Assembly: GCA_905182825.1 (NCBI GenBank)
Contig: CAJJDJ010000101.1
Location: 1-35,953 of the forward strand
DNA length: 35,953 bases
Reading direction: 5' to 3'
Source of the DNA: Thiotrichaceae bacterium UBA7359
Lineage (GTDB): Bacteria > Pseudomonadota > Gammaproteobacteria > Eutrophobiales > Eutrophobiaceae
Shown here: in pieces, positions 1 through 7,941 of the stretch
How the letters are laid out: each line of letters begins with the position of its first letter
Position numbering within the stretch: position 1 is the stretch's first letter
The notes under the pieces: model-generated
The model's database searches: none
Told to the model about the DNA's origin: nothing
The model's input: only the letters and a program-made list of their open reading frames with translations
Made by a program: the position numbers and the translations under genes

Positions 1-2
1 AG

Positions 3-311
3 ACAGTAATATTAGATGCGAGCGATGAAGGTGGCTCTGAAGATGAGACAGTAATATTGGATGCGAGCGATGAAGGTGGCTCTGAAGATGAGACAGTAAT
101 ATTGGATGCGGGCGATGAAGGTGGCTCAGAAGATGAGACAGTAATATTGGATGCTAGTGGAAAAGATAAATCAGATGAAAAAATTGATGATCTAAAAGCG
201 TATGTCGATAACGAAATTTTGGATGAACCCGAATTTATATTGGATTCTGATGAAGATGGCTCTGAAGATGAGACAGTAATGCTGGAGAATAATGTGACTT
301 TGCAAAATTAA
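3..311 (+). CDS. C-terminal part of an acidic repeat protein (5' end outside window)
   Basis: The frame is open from the left edge to a TAA at 309-311, so this is the end of a longer protein and not a small gene starting at 57. It begins with repeats of a 15-residue unit (DASDEGGSEDETVIL), then a lysine/aspartate-rich linker, then a degenerate last unit (DSDEDGSEDETVML) and a short tail ending in LQN. The composition is very acidic and low in complexity, with no membrane segment or enzyme motif, so it looks like a disordered tail. Each unit carries acidic residues followed by T-V-(I/M)-L. I do not recognise the protein. Its main domain lies upstream of the window and no function can be given. 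Confidence 0.75.
   Translation, partial: TVILDASDEGGSEDETVILDASDEGGSEDETVILDAGDEGGSEDETVILDASGKDKSDEKIDDLKAYVDNEILDEPEFILDSDEDGSEDETVMLENNVTLQN
15..149 (+). repeat. Three tandem 45-bp coding repeats
   Basis: Three head-to-tail 45-bp units lie at 15-59, 60-104 and 105-149. The first two are identical; the third differs at two positions (agc to ggc and tct to tca). Bases 1-14 are the end of a further unit, so the array continues to the left of the window. A diverged copy missing one codon lies at 243-284. The unit is a multiple of three and stays in frame, so copy number can change without breaking the gene. Near-identity at the DNA level points to recent duplication or gene conversion. Confidence 0.92.
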
Positions 312-630
312 TGGTAATTAGATGAACCCTAAATAGAAACCATAAGAAGTCCTTGTCAAGTATAAATACTTAAACCGATGCTTGAGTATTAAGTTGCGGG
401 CTATATGTCTGGTTCTATCGTGTTAATCACTACCTGTCCCCATACCGTTTTTAGATGCTATAATACGCAACTATACTTATTCTGAAGGTTCAACTTTAAT
501 GCCGATTTGGCATCGACTAAATATTGTGGAAACAATTGGTCTAGTAGTTGCTGCCGAAATTATTAGCTACGCTACTTGTAGTAGTTAATAGTTCTCAAGC
601 CATTAAAGACTTAAGCGGGAGGTTCTTTAG
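312..630. other. Intergenic region upstream of birA
   Basis: No convincing gene. It holds an AT-rich inverted repeat (AAGTAT-AA-ATACTT, 358-371) and the birA promoter candidate at 456-464. A 29-codon ATG frame at 499-588 has no ribosome-binding site and no recognisable protein, and was not called. Confidence 0.6.
456..464 (+). promoter_or_regulatory. Extended -10 promoter for the birA operon
   Basis: TGCTATAAT is a perfect -10 hexamer with the extended TG. No good -35 lies upstream, as is usual for extended -10 promoters. It would give a leader of about 160 nt before birA. Confidence 0.55.
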
Positions 631-1674
631 TTGTCTAGTGTCAATGATTTTTCTCGTCGCGTTATTTCCAATAAAGGTGATTCCAATTTTAAATTAAGAA
701 CATATGTTGCCCTTCTATCGATGATTGCGGATGGTCATTTTCATTCGGGACAAAACATTGCAACATATTTAGATGTTTCCAGAGCAGCAATCTGGAAAGC
801 CATTAAGTATCTTAAATCACTCGGACTCCAGATTGAGGCTGTTCGTGGACGAGGTTATCGTCTAGAGAATCAAGTAGAACTATTGTCCGAAAAAGAGATC
901 ATAAAAGAATTATCTCCGATAGCAAGAGAATGTTGTAATCAATTAGCTGTTTTGTTTAAAACAGAATCAACGAATTCTTATTTACTCAATCGACTATGTT
1001 TTGAAAAAAGCCATGGTAATGTTGTTTTTGCAGAATATCAGTCTAATGGACGTGGGCGTAGAGGAAATAAGTGGGTTTCTCCTCTTGTCAGTGGCGTGAA
1101 TGTAAGTGCCGTTTGGCATTTTGATGTCGCACCAAATGTTTTAGGTCTATTATCCTTATATATGGGGGTTGCAACAGCTCGCACACTTTCTGCTTTAGGC
1201 GTAGATCATGTTGGATTAAAGTGGCCTAATGATATTGTTATTAATGATAAGAAACTGGGTGGAATATTGCTCGAATTACGAGGCGAAGCTAGCGGTCCTG
1301 TCGATGTGATAATTGGTATTGGGCTCAATTATGATCTACCAGAAATCGTATTAGCTGATATTGATAAATTGGTGACGGATATATGTAGTCATACAGGAAA
1401 GCGCTTATCCAGAAACAAACTCGCATCGATACTAATCTCAAATGTTTTTGAGATCTTGCAGAGTCTAGACTTAGATACTGTTCCAGATCCAAGTTTACTT
1501 GATGAATGGCGTCAATATGATCAAACTCTTGGTCGAAAAGCAAAGTTAATATTGCCCAGTAAAGAAATTGAAGGAATTTTAAATGGAGTAGATGACCAGG
1601 GTTCCTTATTAATGATTGTCGATGAGCAACAAAAAAGTTTTACCTCAGGTGAGGTTAGCTTAAGAATACAATAA
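631..1674 (+). CDS. birA: Biotin-[acetyl-CoA-carboxylase] ligase / biotin operon repressor
   Basis: It makes biotinyl-5'-AMP and transfers biotin to the carrier protein of acetyl-CoA carboxylase; bifunctional forms also repress biotin genes. The N-terminal winged helix (about residues 22-80, with SRAAIWKAI and GRGYRL) is present, so a repressor role is plausible. The catalytic domain shows the GRGRRGNKW loop (140-148), KWPND (197-201, containing the active-site lysine), GG at 210-211 and GIGLN (229-233). The start is TTG at 631: GGGAGG at 617-622 is 8 nt upstream, and the next ATG (721) would cut into the winged helix. At 347 residues it is slightly longer than the 321 of E. coli because of an N-terminal extension. 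It overlaps coaX by one base. Confidence 0.95.
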   Translation: MSSVNDFSRRVISNKGDSNFKLRTYVALLSMIADGHFHSGQNIATYLDVSRAAIWKAIKYLKSLGLQIEAVRGRGYRLENQVELLSEKEIIKELSPIARECCNQLAVLFKTESTNSYLLNRLCFEKSHGNVVFAEYQSNGRGRRGNKWVSPLVSGVNVSAVWHFDVAPNVLGLLSLYMGVATARTLSALGVDHVGLKWPNDIVINDKKLGGILLELRGEASGPVDVIIGIGLNYDLPEIVLADIDKLVTDICSHTGKRLSRNKLASILISNVFEILQSLDLDTVPDPSLLDEWRQYDQTLGRKAKLILPSKEIEGILNGVDDQGSLLMIVDEQQKSFTSGEVSLRIQ

Positions 1675-2420
1675 TGAAACTTTTGTTAGATATAGGAAAT
1701 TCATCAGTTAATTGGGCCTTGGAACAAGGTGGTCAATTAACAATAGATGGTGTTTTTAGTTATGATAAAAATAACTTTGATAAAAACCTTCAAAAAAATC
1801 TGTCATTTTTACAAATACCGACAAAGATATTAGTTGCAAATGTTGCTGGCAATAAAGTTTTCGCTGATCTTGAGTATTGGGTAAATCAGCGCTGGCAACT
1901 TAAATGTTGGCAACCCAGCGTAAGTGCAAAATTCAATCAATTAAAAAATAGTTATAATAATACCCAAGAAATGGGAATTGATCGTTGGTTAGCAATGGTA
2001 GCAGCATGGGAAGAACATAAAACAGCATTGTGTGTGGTGGGTTGTGGCACTGCTTTAACTATAGATTCAATCGATTCGCAGGGGAATCATCTTGGTGGCT
2101 ATATCGTGCCTGGTATCGAATTGATGCAACAAGCACTAATAATGAAGACAGAATCTATTAATGTATCTACTAATAAGCATGTTTCAATTGCTTATGCACA
2201 AGGTACTCAAACAGCGATAAATAATGGTGCTTTTTTTGCGACTACAGCCATGATTGATCGTGTTGTTATGAATCTTTCAGATCAATTGAAAACTTCACCC
2301 AAGTGCATCATCTTTGGTGGTATGGCTGAGCTAATTGGCCGATTACTTAAAAACAAATTTCAGCATGAGTCAAACTTAGTGTTATATGGCCTCTTAATTG
2401 TACATAAAGCTTATCAATGA
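1674..2420 (+). CDS. coaX: Type III pantothenate kinase
   Basis: It phosphorylates pantothenate in the first step of coenzyme A synthesis. Type III enzymes belong to the ASKHA fold and are not feedback-inhibited by CoA. Family landmarks are the N-terminal DIGNSSVNW phosphate loop (6-14), GIDRW (101-105), GCGTALTID (123-131) and GGYIVPG (141-147). The 248 residues are normal for the family. Its ATG shares the last A of the birA TAA stop, and its TGA overlaps the next ATG (ATGA), so all three genes are translationally coupled. The birA-coaX pairing is widespread (the coaX relative in Bordetella was described as Baf). It would supply CoA for the acetyl-CoA carboxylase that BirA activates. Confidence 0.93.
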   Translation: MKLLLDIGNSSVNWALEQGGQLTIDGVFSYDKNNFDKNLQKNLSFLQIPTKILVANVAGNKVFADLEYWVNQRWQLKCWQPSVSAKFNQLKNSYNNTQEMGIDRWLAMVAAWEEHKTALCVVGCGTALTIDSIDSQGNHLGGYIVPGIELMQQALIMKTESINVSTNKHVSIAYAQGTQTAINNGAFFATTAMIDRVVMNLSDQLKTSPKCIIFGGMAELIGRLLKNKFQHESNLVLYGLLIVHKAYQ

Positions 2421-3205
2421 AGTGGTTATTTATATTGTTGTTAGTCGCTAACTTATTCTATTTAGATTGGGAAATGGATCGCGGTGTGCAATTGAAACAT
2501 GCTGATAGATCATCAGCTATAAAGATCTCAAGAGGCACGCAACAGCTCGAATTACTAAATGAGCTGAAACGACTTCCAAACACAAGAAATCGACTTAAAC
2601 TCGACACAAAGCTTTCGGTAGAAAATGTTAACACGGAGCTATTACTACAGAGTGCTTTAACTTCAAACATAGAAAAAATGGTAGATATATCAGAAACTAT
2701 TGATAACAATAGTTTAATCCAAAGCAAGAAGTCTAAACATAAACTCTGTTTCATTTTTGGCCCAATAGCAAGTCTAAAAGAATCTCGCTTATTATCTGGC
2801 TGGTTAAATAATCATGGTATTAAGTATAAAGAACGGCAAATAGAGGGTAAAGAAAAGCAATTATCTTGGGTCTATTTGACACCACATGATTCAAAAGCAT
2901 TCGCACAACAAATGATGAGACATCTGTTGATAAAGAGTGAGAGAGAAATTAAGTTGATTAGTGAAGATGATTTATCTAATGCTATTTCATTGGGCTTATT
3001 TTTAAATCAGGCAGCTGTAAATCGACGATTAAATGAGATTAAATTAGAAGGATATAAACCTATCCTTATTCCGTATCGAGGTGGTAATAATACATATTGG
3101 TTTGACGAGATTGTTATCAAAAATGTTAATTCTATGAATGATATATTCACAAGTTTGCCTGTTCAGTTTAATCCTCTACCGATTGATTGCTATGCGATAA
3201 AATAA
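2417..3205 (+). CDS. SPOR-domain-like single-pass membrane protein
   Basis: One N-terminal membrane segment (about residues 3-19) is followed by a variable linker (20-105) and a C-terminal region of about 140 residues. That region has the pattern of the SPOR-like protein usually encoded after coaX in gammaproteobacteria: a cysteine-phenylalanine-GP start (about residues 111-116), then W-L-N-x-H-G, then WVYL, then NAISLGLF, then a closing beta strand with YW. SPOR domains bind peptidoglycan lacking stem peptides, often at division sites; whether this divergent copy does is not shown by the sequence. The start overlaps the coaX stop by 4 nt. Third gene of the birA operon. Confidence 0.75.
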   Translation: MKWLFILLLVANLFYLDWEMDRGVQLKHADRSSAIKISRGTQQLELLNELKRLPNTRNRLKLDTKLSVENVNTELLLQSALTSNIEKMVDISETIDNNSLIQSKKSKHKLCFIFGPIASLKESRLLSGWLNNHGIKYKERQIEGKEKQLSWVYLTPHDSKAFAQQMMRHLLIKSEREIKLISEDDLSNAISLGLFLNQAAVNRRLNEIKLEGYKPILIPYRGGNNTYWFDEIVIKNVNSMNDIFTSLPVQFNPLPIDCYAIK

Positions 3206-3250
3206 TCCTTAGAATAACCCCACAAAATTTCCACACATGATTCACAAGAT

Positions 3251-3259
3251 TGGTATACT
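3251..3259 (+). promoter_or_regulatory. Extended -10 promoter for tRNA-Thr
   Basis: TGGTATACT lies 19 nt before the mature tRNA 5' end. No clear -35 is visible. Confidence 0.45.
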
Positions 3260-3277
3260 TCGTGATAATTGTTTATT

Positions 3278-3351
3278 GCCCCGATAGTTAAATGGTATAA
3301 CCGGTGATTTGTAATCACCTGTTGGGGGTTCGATTCCCTCTCGGGGCTCCA
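3278..3351 (+). tRNA. tRNA-Thr (anticodon UGU)
   Basis: A 74-nt cloverleaf with every arm paired: acceptor GCCCCGA/TCGGGGC, D stem GTTA/TAAC, anticodon stem GGTGA/TCACC around loop TTTGTAA (anticodon TGT), a 4-nt variable loop, and T stem GGGGG/CCCTC (one G-T pair) around TTCGATT. The CCA end is encoded. The discriminator base is T. The D loop (AATGGTA), short D stem and T73 look more like bacterial tRNA-Gly than the usual gammaproteobacterial tRNA-Thr, but the anticodon and the G1-C72/C2-G71 pairs are those threonyl-tRNA synthetase reads. It sits behind birA-coaX, where E. coli also has its tRNA-Thr(UGU) gene, thrU. Confidence 0.95.
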
Positions 3352-3405
3352 GTATGGTGAAACGATTTAGTAAAACATATCAATTTATTATTAAGGAAAC
3401 GATTA

Positions 3406-4320
3406 ATGACCTTATCTAAAACGATAATTTCGATATTTTTGAGTCTACTTGTATGTATATCCAATGTATATTCAAAAAATTCATACAGTGATATTCAGCT
3501 CTTAATTAATCAAGGGGAGTATGAAAAAGCCTTAGCCTTGACTGAAAAACAATTATCGGTAATTAAATCAGATATAAAATTACAATTTATGAAAGGTTTG
3601 ATACTCACTCGCCTTGACCGATTCCATGATGCTGAGGAAGCATTTATACAGATAACGTTAGGTAATCCTGAATTACCTGAACCCTTTAATAATTTGGCTG
3701 TGGTTTATGCAGCACAGGGAAAGTATACAGAGGCAGAAGAAGCTCTTAAAAACGCAATTAATACTCACCCAAGTTATGCTACAGCGCACGAAAATCTTGG
3801 TGATATTTATGCTAAGATGGCGAGTCATGCCTATAACCAAGCATTGGAATTGGATGTCAGAAATACAACCGCCAGGGAAAAGCTATCTTTGGTCAAAGAG
3901 TTGATGATTTCTTCGCCAGAATCTGAAAAAACAGTGTTTCCTTCAGTCAAAAAAACAAATTTTGAAGAAGATATTACGCTAAGTAAAAAGATAGTAGAAA
4001 AAATAATCAAAAAATGGGCTAATGCTTGGACTGCTCAGGATGTAGATAGTTATCTGGAATATTATGGACAGGAGTTTACACCACCAAAGAAAATGAGCCG
4101 AAAAGACTGGGAACAAGACAGACGCAGACGCATAACCAGACCAAATTATATTAAGGTGACATTGACAGACATAGAGATAGATTCCTATGAAAAGGACTAT
4201 GCTGAAATCACGCTTACCCAAACATACCATTCAGATATTTATAGCGATAAGGTTAAAAAAGAAATATTAATGCGGAAAGTATCTGATACATGGTTGATAA
4301 CTCAGGAGAGAGTCCGATAA
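3406..4320 (+). CDS. Exported TPR protein with C-terminal NTF2-like (Csd6-C-like) domain
   Basis: A signal peptide (about 1-23) is followed by about three tetratricopeptide repeats (roughly 27-165; NNLAVVYAAQGKYTEAEEAL is a good repeat), then a charged linker, then an NTF2/SnoaL-like domain (about 198-304). That last domain matches the tail of the next gene product position by position: W-x3-W, VD-x-YL-x2-Y, an RR pair, KV-x2-TD, Y-x-SD, and W-x-I near the end. The likely location is the periplasm. TPRs suggest a scaffold for the neighbouring peptidoglycan enzyme; this is inferred from adjacency and the shared domain. The start is supported by AAGGAA at 3393-3398. Only 10 nt separate it from the next gene, so they form an operon. 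It has no catalytic motif. Confidence 0.8.
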   Translation: MTLSKTIISIFLSLLVCISNVYSKNSYSDIQLLINQGEYEKALALTEKQLSVIKSDIKLQFMKGLILTRLDRFHDAEEAFIQITLGNPELPEPFNNLAVVYAAQGKYTEAEEALKNAINTHPSYATAHENLGDIYAKMASHAYNQALELDVRNTTAREKLSLVKELMISSPESEKTVFPSVKKTNFEEDITLSKKIVEKIIKKWANAWTAQDVDSYLEYYGQEFTPPKKMSRKDWEQDRRRRITRPNYIKVTLTDIEIDSYEKDYAEITLTQTYHSDIYSDKVKKEILMRKVSDTWLITQERVR

Positions 4321-4330
4321 ATTATTTAGT

Positions 4331-5545
4331 ATGAATGTGAATTACAAATATATTTTATTTTTTCTCTGTGTCAGCAGTCTCATTACTTCGGTAAGTGCTG
4401 ACGATAGTCTAACTAAAAACACTTTTGATAAAGAACTAATAGTCCAGCCGGAAGCTTTGCTGCTCAAAGCAGTAGAAAACATCAGAGATAATAATACAGA
4501 ACTGGCATTGAAGAATTTAAGTCAATTAGTTAAGACTAATCCCGATTTTAACGCGGCTCAATTAATGTATGCTGACCTGATGCTAGCGCGTTCTCAAGCG
4601 ATTACTGATTTTGGTAATATTGCAAATATTTCTTTTGAACGCATTACTGCTTTGCGAGATGAGGTGCAGGTGCGTTGGCGTAATTATATATCACCTGTTG
4701 ATAGAAAGAAGATTCCATCATCATTAGTGAAACTAGCAAGGAATCAAGGTCATGTGATAGTGATAGATGCTTCGAGCTCTCGTTTGTTTTTGTTCAAGAA
4801 TCAAAAAGGGGTACCAACGTTAATTAAAGACTTTTATGTAACTATTGGTAAAAATGGTGCTGGTAAATATGTCGAGGGTGATCAAAAAACTCCAGTTGGA
4901 GTGTATTTTGTCACTGATTTTATAAGTCCGGAAGAACTACCAGACCTATATGGTGATGGTGCTTTTCCTATAGATTATCCTAATGTATGGGATCAACGCC
5001 ACGGGCGAACAGGTTACGGTATTTGGTTGCATGGGACACCTAGTAAGATTTATAGTCGGCCACCTGAAGACAGTAATGGTTGTGTCATTGTTAGTAACCA
5101 AGACTTGAACGCTTTATTGCCTTATGTAAAGAAAAATAATACTCCGGTTATTATATCTGATTTGATTGATTGGATTACAAAGCAGGAATGGACGAAACGA
5201 AGTGGTAATTATGAATTATTCGTTGAGACATGGCGCAAAGATTGGGAAAGTCGGAATGTAGATCTATATCTTCGTCATTACTCAAAGAGATATTCAGGAT
5301 TGGGTAAAGATTACAATTCATGGATTGAATATAAACGTAGGGTTAATCCGTCGAAAAAATTCATTAAAGTTAATATAACTGATAAAAGTATATTTCTTTA
5401 TCCAGGTGAATACCAACTAATGGTAGTTACATTTGTTCAGGATTATGCCAGTGATAATTTTCGTAGAAAGTTTACTAAACAACAATATTGGCGTATGGAA
5501 GATGATGGGCGGTGGCGAATAATTTATGAAGGAGTTGTATCTTAA
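4331..5545 (+). CDS. Csd6-like L,D-transpeptidase/L,D-carboxypeptidase (YkuD fold)
   Basis: It is predicted to act on peptidoglycan stem peptides in the periplasm. A signal peptide ends near residue 23; a single helix-turn-helix repeat like a TPR spans about 40-90; the YkuD catalytic domain spans about 138-275, with H234 (in HGTP) and nucleophile C251 in S-N-G-C-V; an NTF2-like domain follows (about 295-404). This architecture is that of Helicobacter pylori Csd6, which works as an L,D-carboxypeptidase trimming tetrapeptides to tripeptides and helps set helical shape. Other members may cross-link or attach proteins, so carboxypeptidase versus transpeptidase activity cannot be told from sequence. 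It forms an operon with the TPR gene that carries the same C-terminal domain. Its stop overlaps the convergent peptidase gene by 2 nt. Confidence 0.88.
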   Translation: MNVNYKYILFFLCVSSLITSVSADDSLTKNTFDKELIVQPEALLLKAVENIRDNNTELALKNLSQLVKTNPDFNAAQLMYADLMLARSQAITDFGNIANISFERITALRDEVQVRWRNYISPVDRKKIPSSLVKLARNQGHVIVIDASSSRLFLFKNQKGVPTLIKDFYVTIGKNGAGKYVEGDQKTPVGVYFVTDFISPEELPDLYGDGAFPIDYPNVWDQRHGRTGYGIWLHGTPSKIYSRPPEDSNGCVIVSNQDLNALLPYVKKNNTPVIISDLIDWITKQEWTKRSGNYELFVETWRKDWESRNVDLYLRHYSKRYSGLGKDYNSWIEYKRRVNPSKKFIKVNITDKSIFLYPGEYQLMVVTFVQDYASDNFRRKFTKQQYWRMEDDGRWRIIYEGVVS

Positions 5546-6417
5546 TTATTGTCAAGTGATTCAAAGTAGGCTTTTTCGGTAATATTTTCAGTTAACCACT
5601 TCACCATATCACGCCAAATACTATTTATTTCTTTATCCGTTGGCATGATGCCGGCATAAGGAAGCTCGATAGTTACAACGGGTATTTCTCTTTGAATACC
5701 AGCATAATTACCTAAAGAGCCAGGGTATGTCCCTAATAAATTGAGATAAAGGCGGCCTAGTTTATGAGGAGCATTACGTGGCCCGTCATAATCAACGATC
5801 CCATGAGGTGCGTGTACTGCAACGATAACATCTGGTTTAAATTCATTTATATATCTAACCAACCAACTTGATTCAGATTCACTTAATGGTTTTTTGCCAG
5901 GATAACGCCTTGGATTCTTATGTGCCTTCTCAATCCAGTATTTAAGCGCAGCATCATCCCACCTCTCCACTGGGAAGTTACGATTTAGATCGACATCATT
6001 TTCATTCATACGTTGTGATTTTTTTCGTAATAAACCGTCCGGGTTCAATACGGGGATAATATTCCAGTGAAATAATCCGGAATGATGATCACTCAATATT
6101 TTCATCCATTTAAAAACAATACTTACAGATGAGTATTCGTCTCCATGTATCCCACCAATCAAAAGAACCTTGCCAAGCGATGATACTTTTTCAAGTGGTG
6201 GGTACTCTTTTACTAATATAGGTGCATTTTTAACTGTACGTCCGTTCGTAGCTCTAAGATTTATATCAAGACAATCATTTATGCCGACGCTACCTAATTT
6301 TTGACCAATACGCTTACACTCTTCCTGAACAAGTATTTGATTATTCGCAGCATGAACAGAAGCTAAGGATAATAAAATAAAAATAATCATTGTATTTATA
6401 AGTTTGGTCATAATCAT
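5542..6417 (-). CDS. Exported M14 zinc carboxypeptidase (MpaA/Csd4-like murein peptide hydrolase)
   Basis: A metallopeptidase of family M14. With the start at 6417, the zinc ligands are H91 and E94 (GGIHGDE) and H202 (VHAPHG); N-R-N-F follows the first part of the domain, and E251 in TIELP is the catalytic glutamate. The N-terminus is a hydrophobic signal sequence ending near VHA, so it acts in the periplasm. M14 enzymes such as MpaA and Helicobacter Csd4/Pgp1 cut the gamma-D-Glu-diaminopimelate bond or trim stem peptides. The open frame reaches 6468 inside ubiA, but the first ATG after the ubiA stop (6417, or 6411) gives a clean signal peptide. It is the last gene of the minus-strand ubi group and converges on the Csd6-like gene. 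Confidence 0.85.
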   Translation of the reverse strand: MIMTKLINTMIIFILLSLASVHAANNQILVQEECKRIGQKLGSVGINDCLDINLRATNGRTVKNAPILVKEYPPLEKVSSLGKVLLIGGIHGDEYSSVSIVFKWMKILSDHHSGLFHWNIIPVLNPDGLLRKKSQRMNENDVDLNRNFPVERWDDAALKYWIEKAHKNPRRYPGKKPLSESESSWLVRYINEFKPDVIVAVHAPHGIVDYDGPRNAPHKLGRLYLNLLGTYPGSLGNYAGIQREIPVVTIELPYAGIMPTDKEINSIWRDMVKWLTENITEKAYFESLDNN

Positions 6418-6419
6418 AT

Positions 6420-7313
6420 TTAAAAATAATTTAAAAATATCCCTATAAAAATACTCAGTCCAACCCAATTGTTATTTATAAAAGCACGCATGCATTCTTT
6501 AGGTTTTCTATCCCAAATTAAATGTAATTGGTACAAAAAGAAACAGGCTGCAACACCCAAACTAGTAAAATAATTATAGTCAAGTTTCAACTGCCTTCCA
6601 ACAACAATTAATGTTATTAATACTAGTGCCTGAATAATAGCGATAATAATGCGGTCTGCATCATCAAACAATATTGCAGTGGACTTGACACCAATTTTTA
6701 GATCTTCTTCTCGGTCAACCATTGCATATATCGTATCATAGACAACCGACCAGAGAATATTAGCGACAAGTAATAACCATGCTATTTTTGGAACAGTATT
6801 TGTTTGTGCAGCGAATGCCATGGGAATAGACCAACCAAACGTCAGCCCGAGGAAAAATTGAGGCAAATAGGTATGCCTCTTTGTAAAAGGGTATACTCCA
6901 GCGAGGATAACTGCAAACAAAGATAGCTGAATCGTTAGCGCATTCATTGATAAGACTAGTAGAAAAGCTATGAATATTAAACTAATAGCGACTATTAATG
7001 CTTCGATAGAAGTGATTTTCCCCGCAGCTAATGGCCTTGTTCTAGTACGAAGAACGAAAGTGTCAAAACGTTTATCTGCAATATCATTGAGGACACAACC
7101 AGCAGAACGCATGACAAAAACACCAAGAATAAAAACAATAAAAACATTTATGTTTGGAAAACCCTCACCGGCGATCCATAAGCCCCATAATGTTGGCCAT
7201 AGCAACAAGAAAATTCCGACGGGACGATTGAGCCTTATAAGTAAGGCGTATTGATATAATCTTTCGCGTATAAATGGCCAACTATCTTTAATTGAATCTA
7301 ACAGTTTGTACAT
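6420..7313 (-). CDS. ubiA: 4-hydroxybenzoate octaprenyltransferase
   Basis: An integral-membrane prenyltransferase that joins the polyprenyl tail to 4-hydroxybenzoate in ubiquinone synthesis. The two aspartate motifs that bind Mg-diphosphate are intact: N76-D77-x2-D80-x3-D84, and YDTIYA (192-197) followed by D200-x3-D204. Several hydrophobic helices cover the rest, with the typical N-terminal RLNRPVGIFLLLWPTLWGLW segment. The 297 residues match the family (about 290). It lies downstream of ubiC, which makes its aromatic substrate, separated by 63 nt. Its stop lies 2 nt before the ATG of the M14 gene. Confidence 0.95.
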   Translation of the reverse strand: MYKLLDSIKDSWPFIRERLYQYALLIRLNRPVGIFLLLWPTLWGLWIAGEGFPNINVFIVFILGVFVMRSAGCVLNDIADKRFDTFVLRTRTRPLAAGKITSIEALIVAISLIFIAFLLVLSMNALTIQLSLFAVILAGVYPFTKRHTYLPQFFLGLTFGWSIPMAFAAQTNTVPKIAWLLLVANILWSVVYDTIYAMVDREEDLKIGVKSTAILFDDADRIIIAIIQALVLITLIVVGRQLKLDYNYFTSLGVAACFFLYQLHLIWDRKPKECMRAFINNNWVGLSIFIGIFLNYF

Positions 7314-7376
7314 AATGTTAAGAATAGGCGACTTATGAGTAATAGGACAATAAGATGATAATATTTAGGAAATATT

Positions 7377-7922
7377 TTAGCTTTTTCGGCATTCTAAAAT
7401 TGTCGGCAAGAATACTTCCGTAACAAGTAATGAATTTTTATGGATATAAAAAAGAGATTGTCTTCCCCATAATTCGGTCATTATATTTGTGTTCAATGTT
7501 GCTTGTTTATGAAGTTCATGGTCTAAAGGTATTTTTGCATACTGCATATTTGTTCGATAAGTTTTGTTGTCGCTGAATAGAATATTACCTAATGGTTTAT
7601 TACCAAGTTTCATTAAATCCTGACTTTCTCCTTCATATGTGATGCGAGGTATTACTGTTCGAGCATAAACCAGTTTCTTATCATCGCATTTTAGCCAAGA
7701 TTTTCGAATAAATGTAATTTCATTATCAATTAAAGTGAGCAACTCATTTTCTTCTAACATTGGAGTAGACCAAGATTCATTTTGTAATTCAATATTAAAC
7801 GTACCATTACAAAGTTCTTCAATTGAACGAGACAATGAACCATTCTGAAATAAAAGGTTATGCAACCTTTCATCATCAGGTTTTTCTTGAATGCTTAAAT
7901 CATCTCGCCAATGTAGTTTCAA
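7377..7922 (-). CDS. ubiC: Chorismate--pyruvate lyase
   Basis: It converts chorismate to 4-hydroxybenzoate and pyruvate, the first committed step of ubiquinone synthesis. The key residues are in place: R73 in FIRKSWL, R88 in YART, the G-N-K-P-L-G turn (108-112), and E169 in VTEVFLP, matching the product-binding arginine and glutamate of E. coli UbiC. The sequence is otherwise rather diverged. The start is TTG (7922), with AAGGA 11 nt upstream inside the 19-nt gap after recG; there is no ATG near the expected N-terminus. The 181 residues compare with 165 in E. coli. It supplies UbiA, encoded next. Confidence 0.88.
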   Translation of the reverse strand: MKLHWRDDLSIQEKPDDERLHNLLFQNGSLSRSIEELCNGTFNIELQNESWSTPMLEENELLTLIDNEITFIRKSWLKCDDKKLVYARTVIPRITYEGESQDLMKLGNKPLGNILFSDNKTYRTNMQYAKIPLDHELHKQATLNTNIMTELWGRQSLFYIHKNSLLVTEVFLPTILECRKS

Positions 7923-7941
7923 TTATTATTGTCCTTATCTA

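Noticed and set aside
1..149. CRISPR-like or minisatellite DNA element
   Set aside because: Units are directly adjacent without spacers, are 45 bp (a multiple of three) and keep one open frame; they are coding repeats.
499..588. 29-codon frame before birA
   Set aside because: No ribosome-binding site and no protein-like pattern; better explained as the birA leader.
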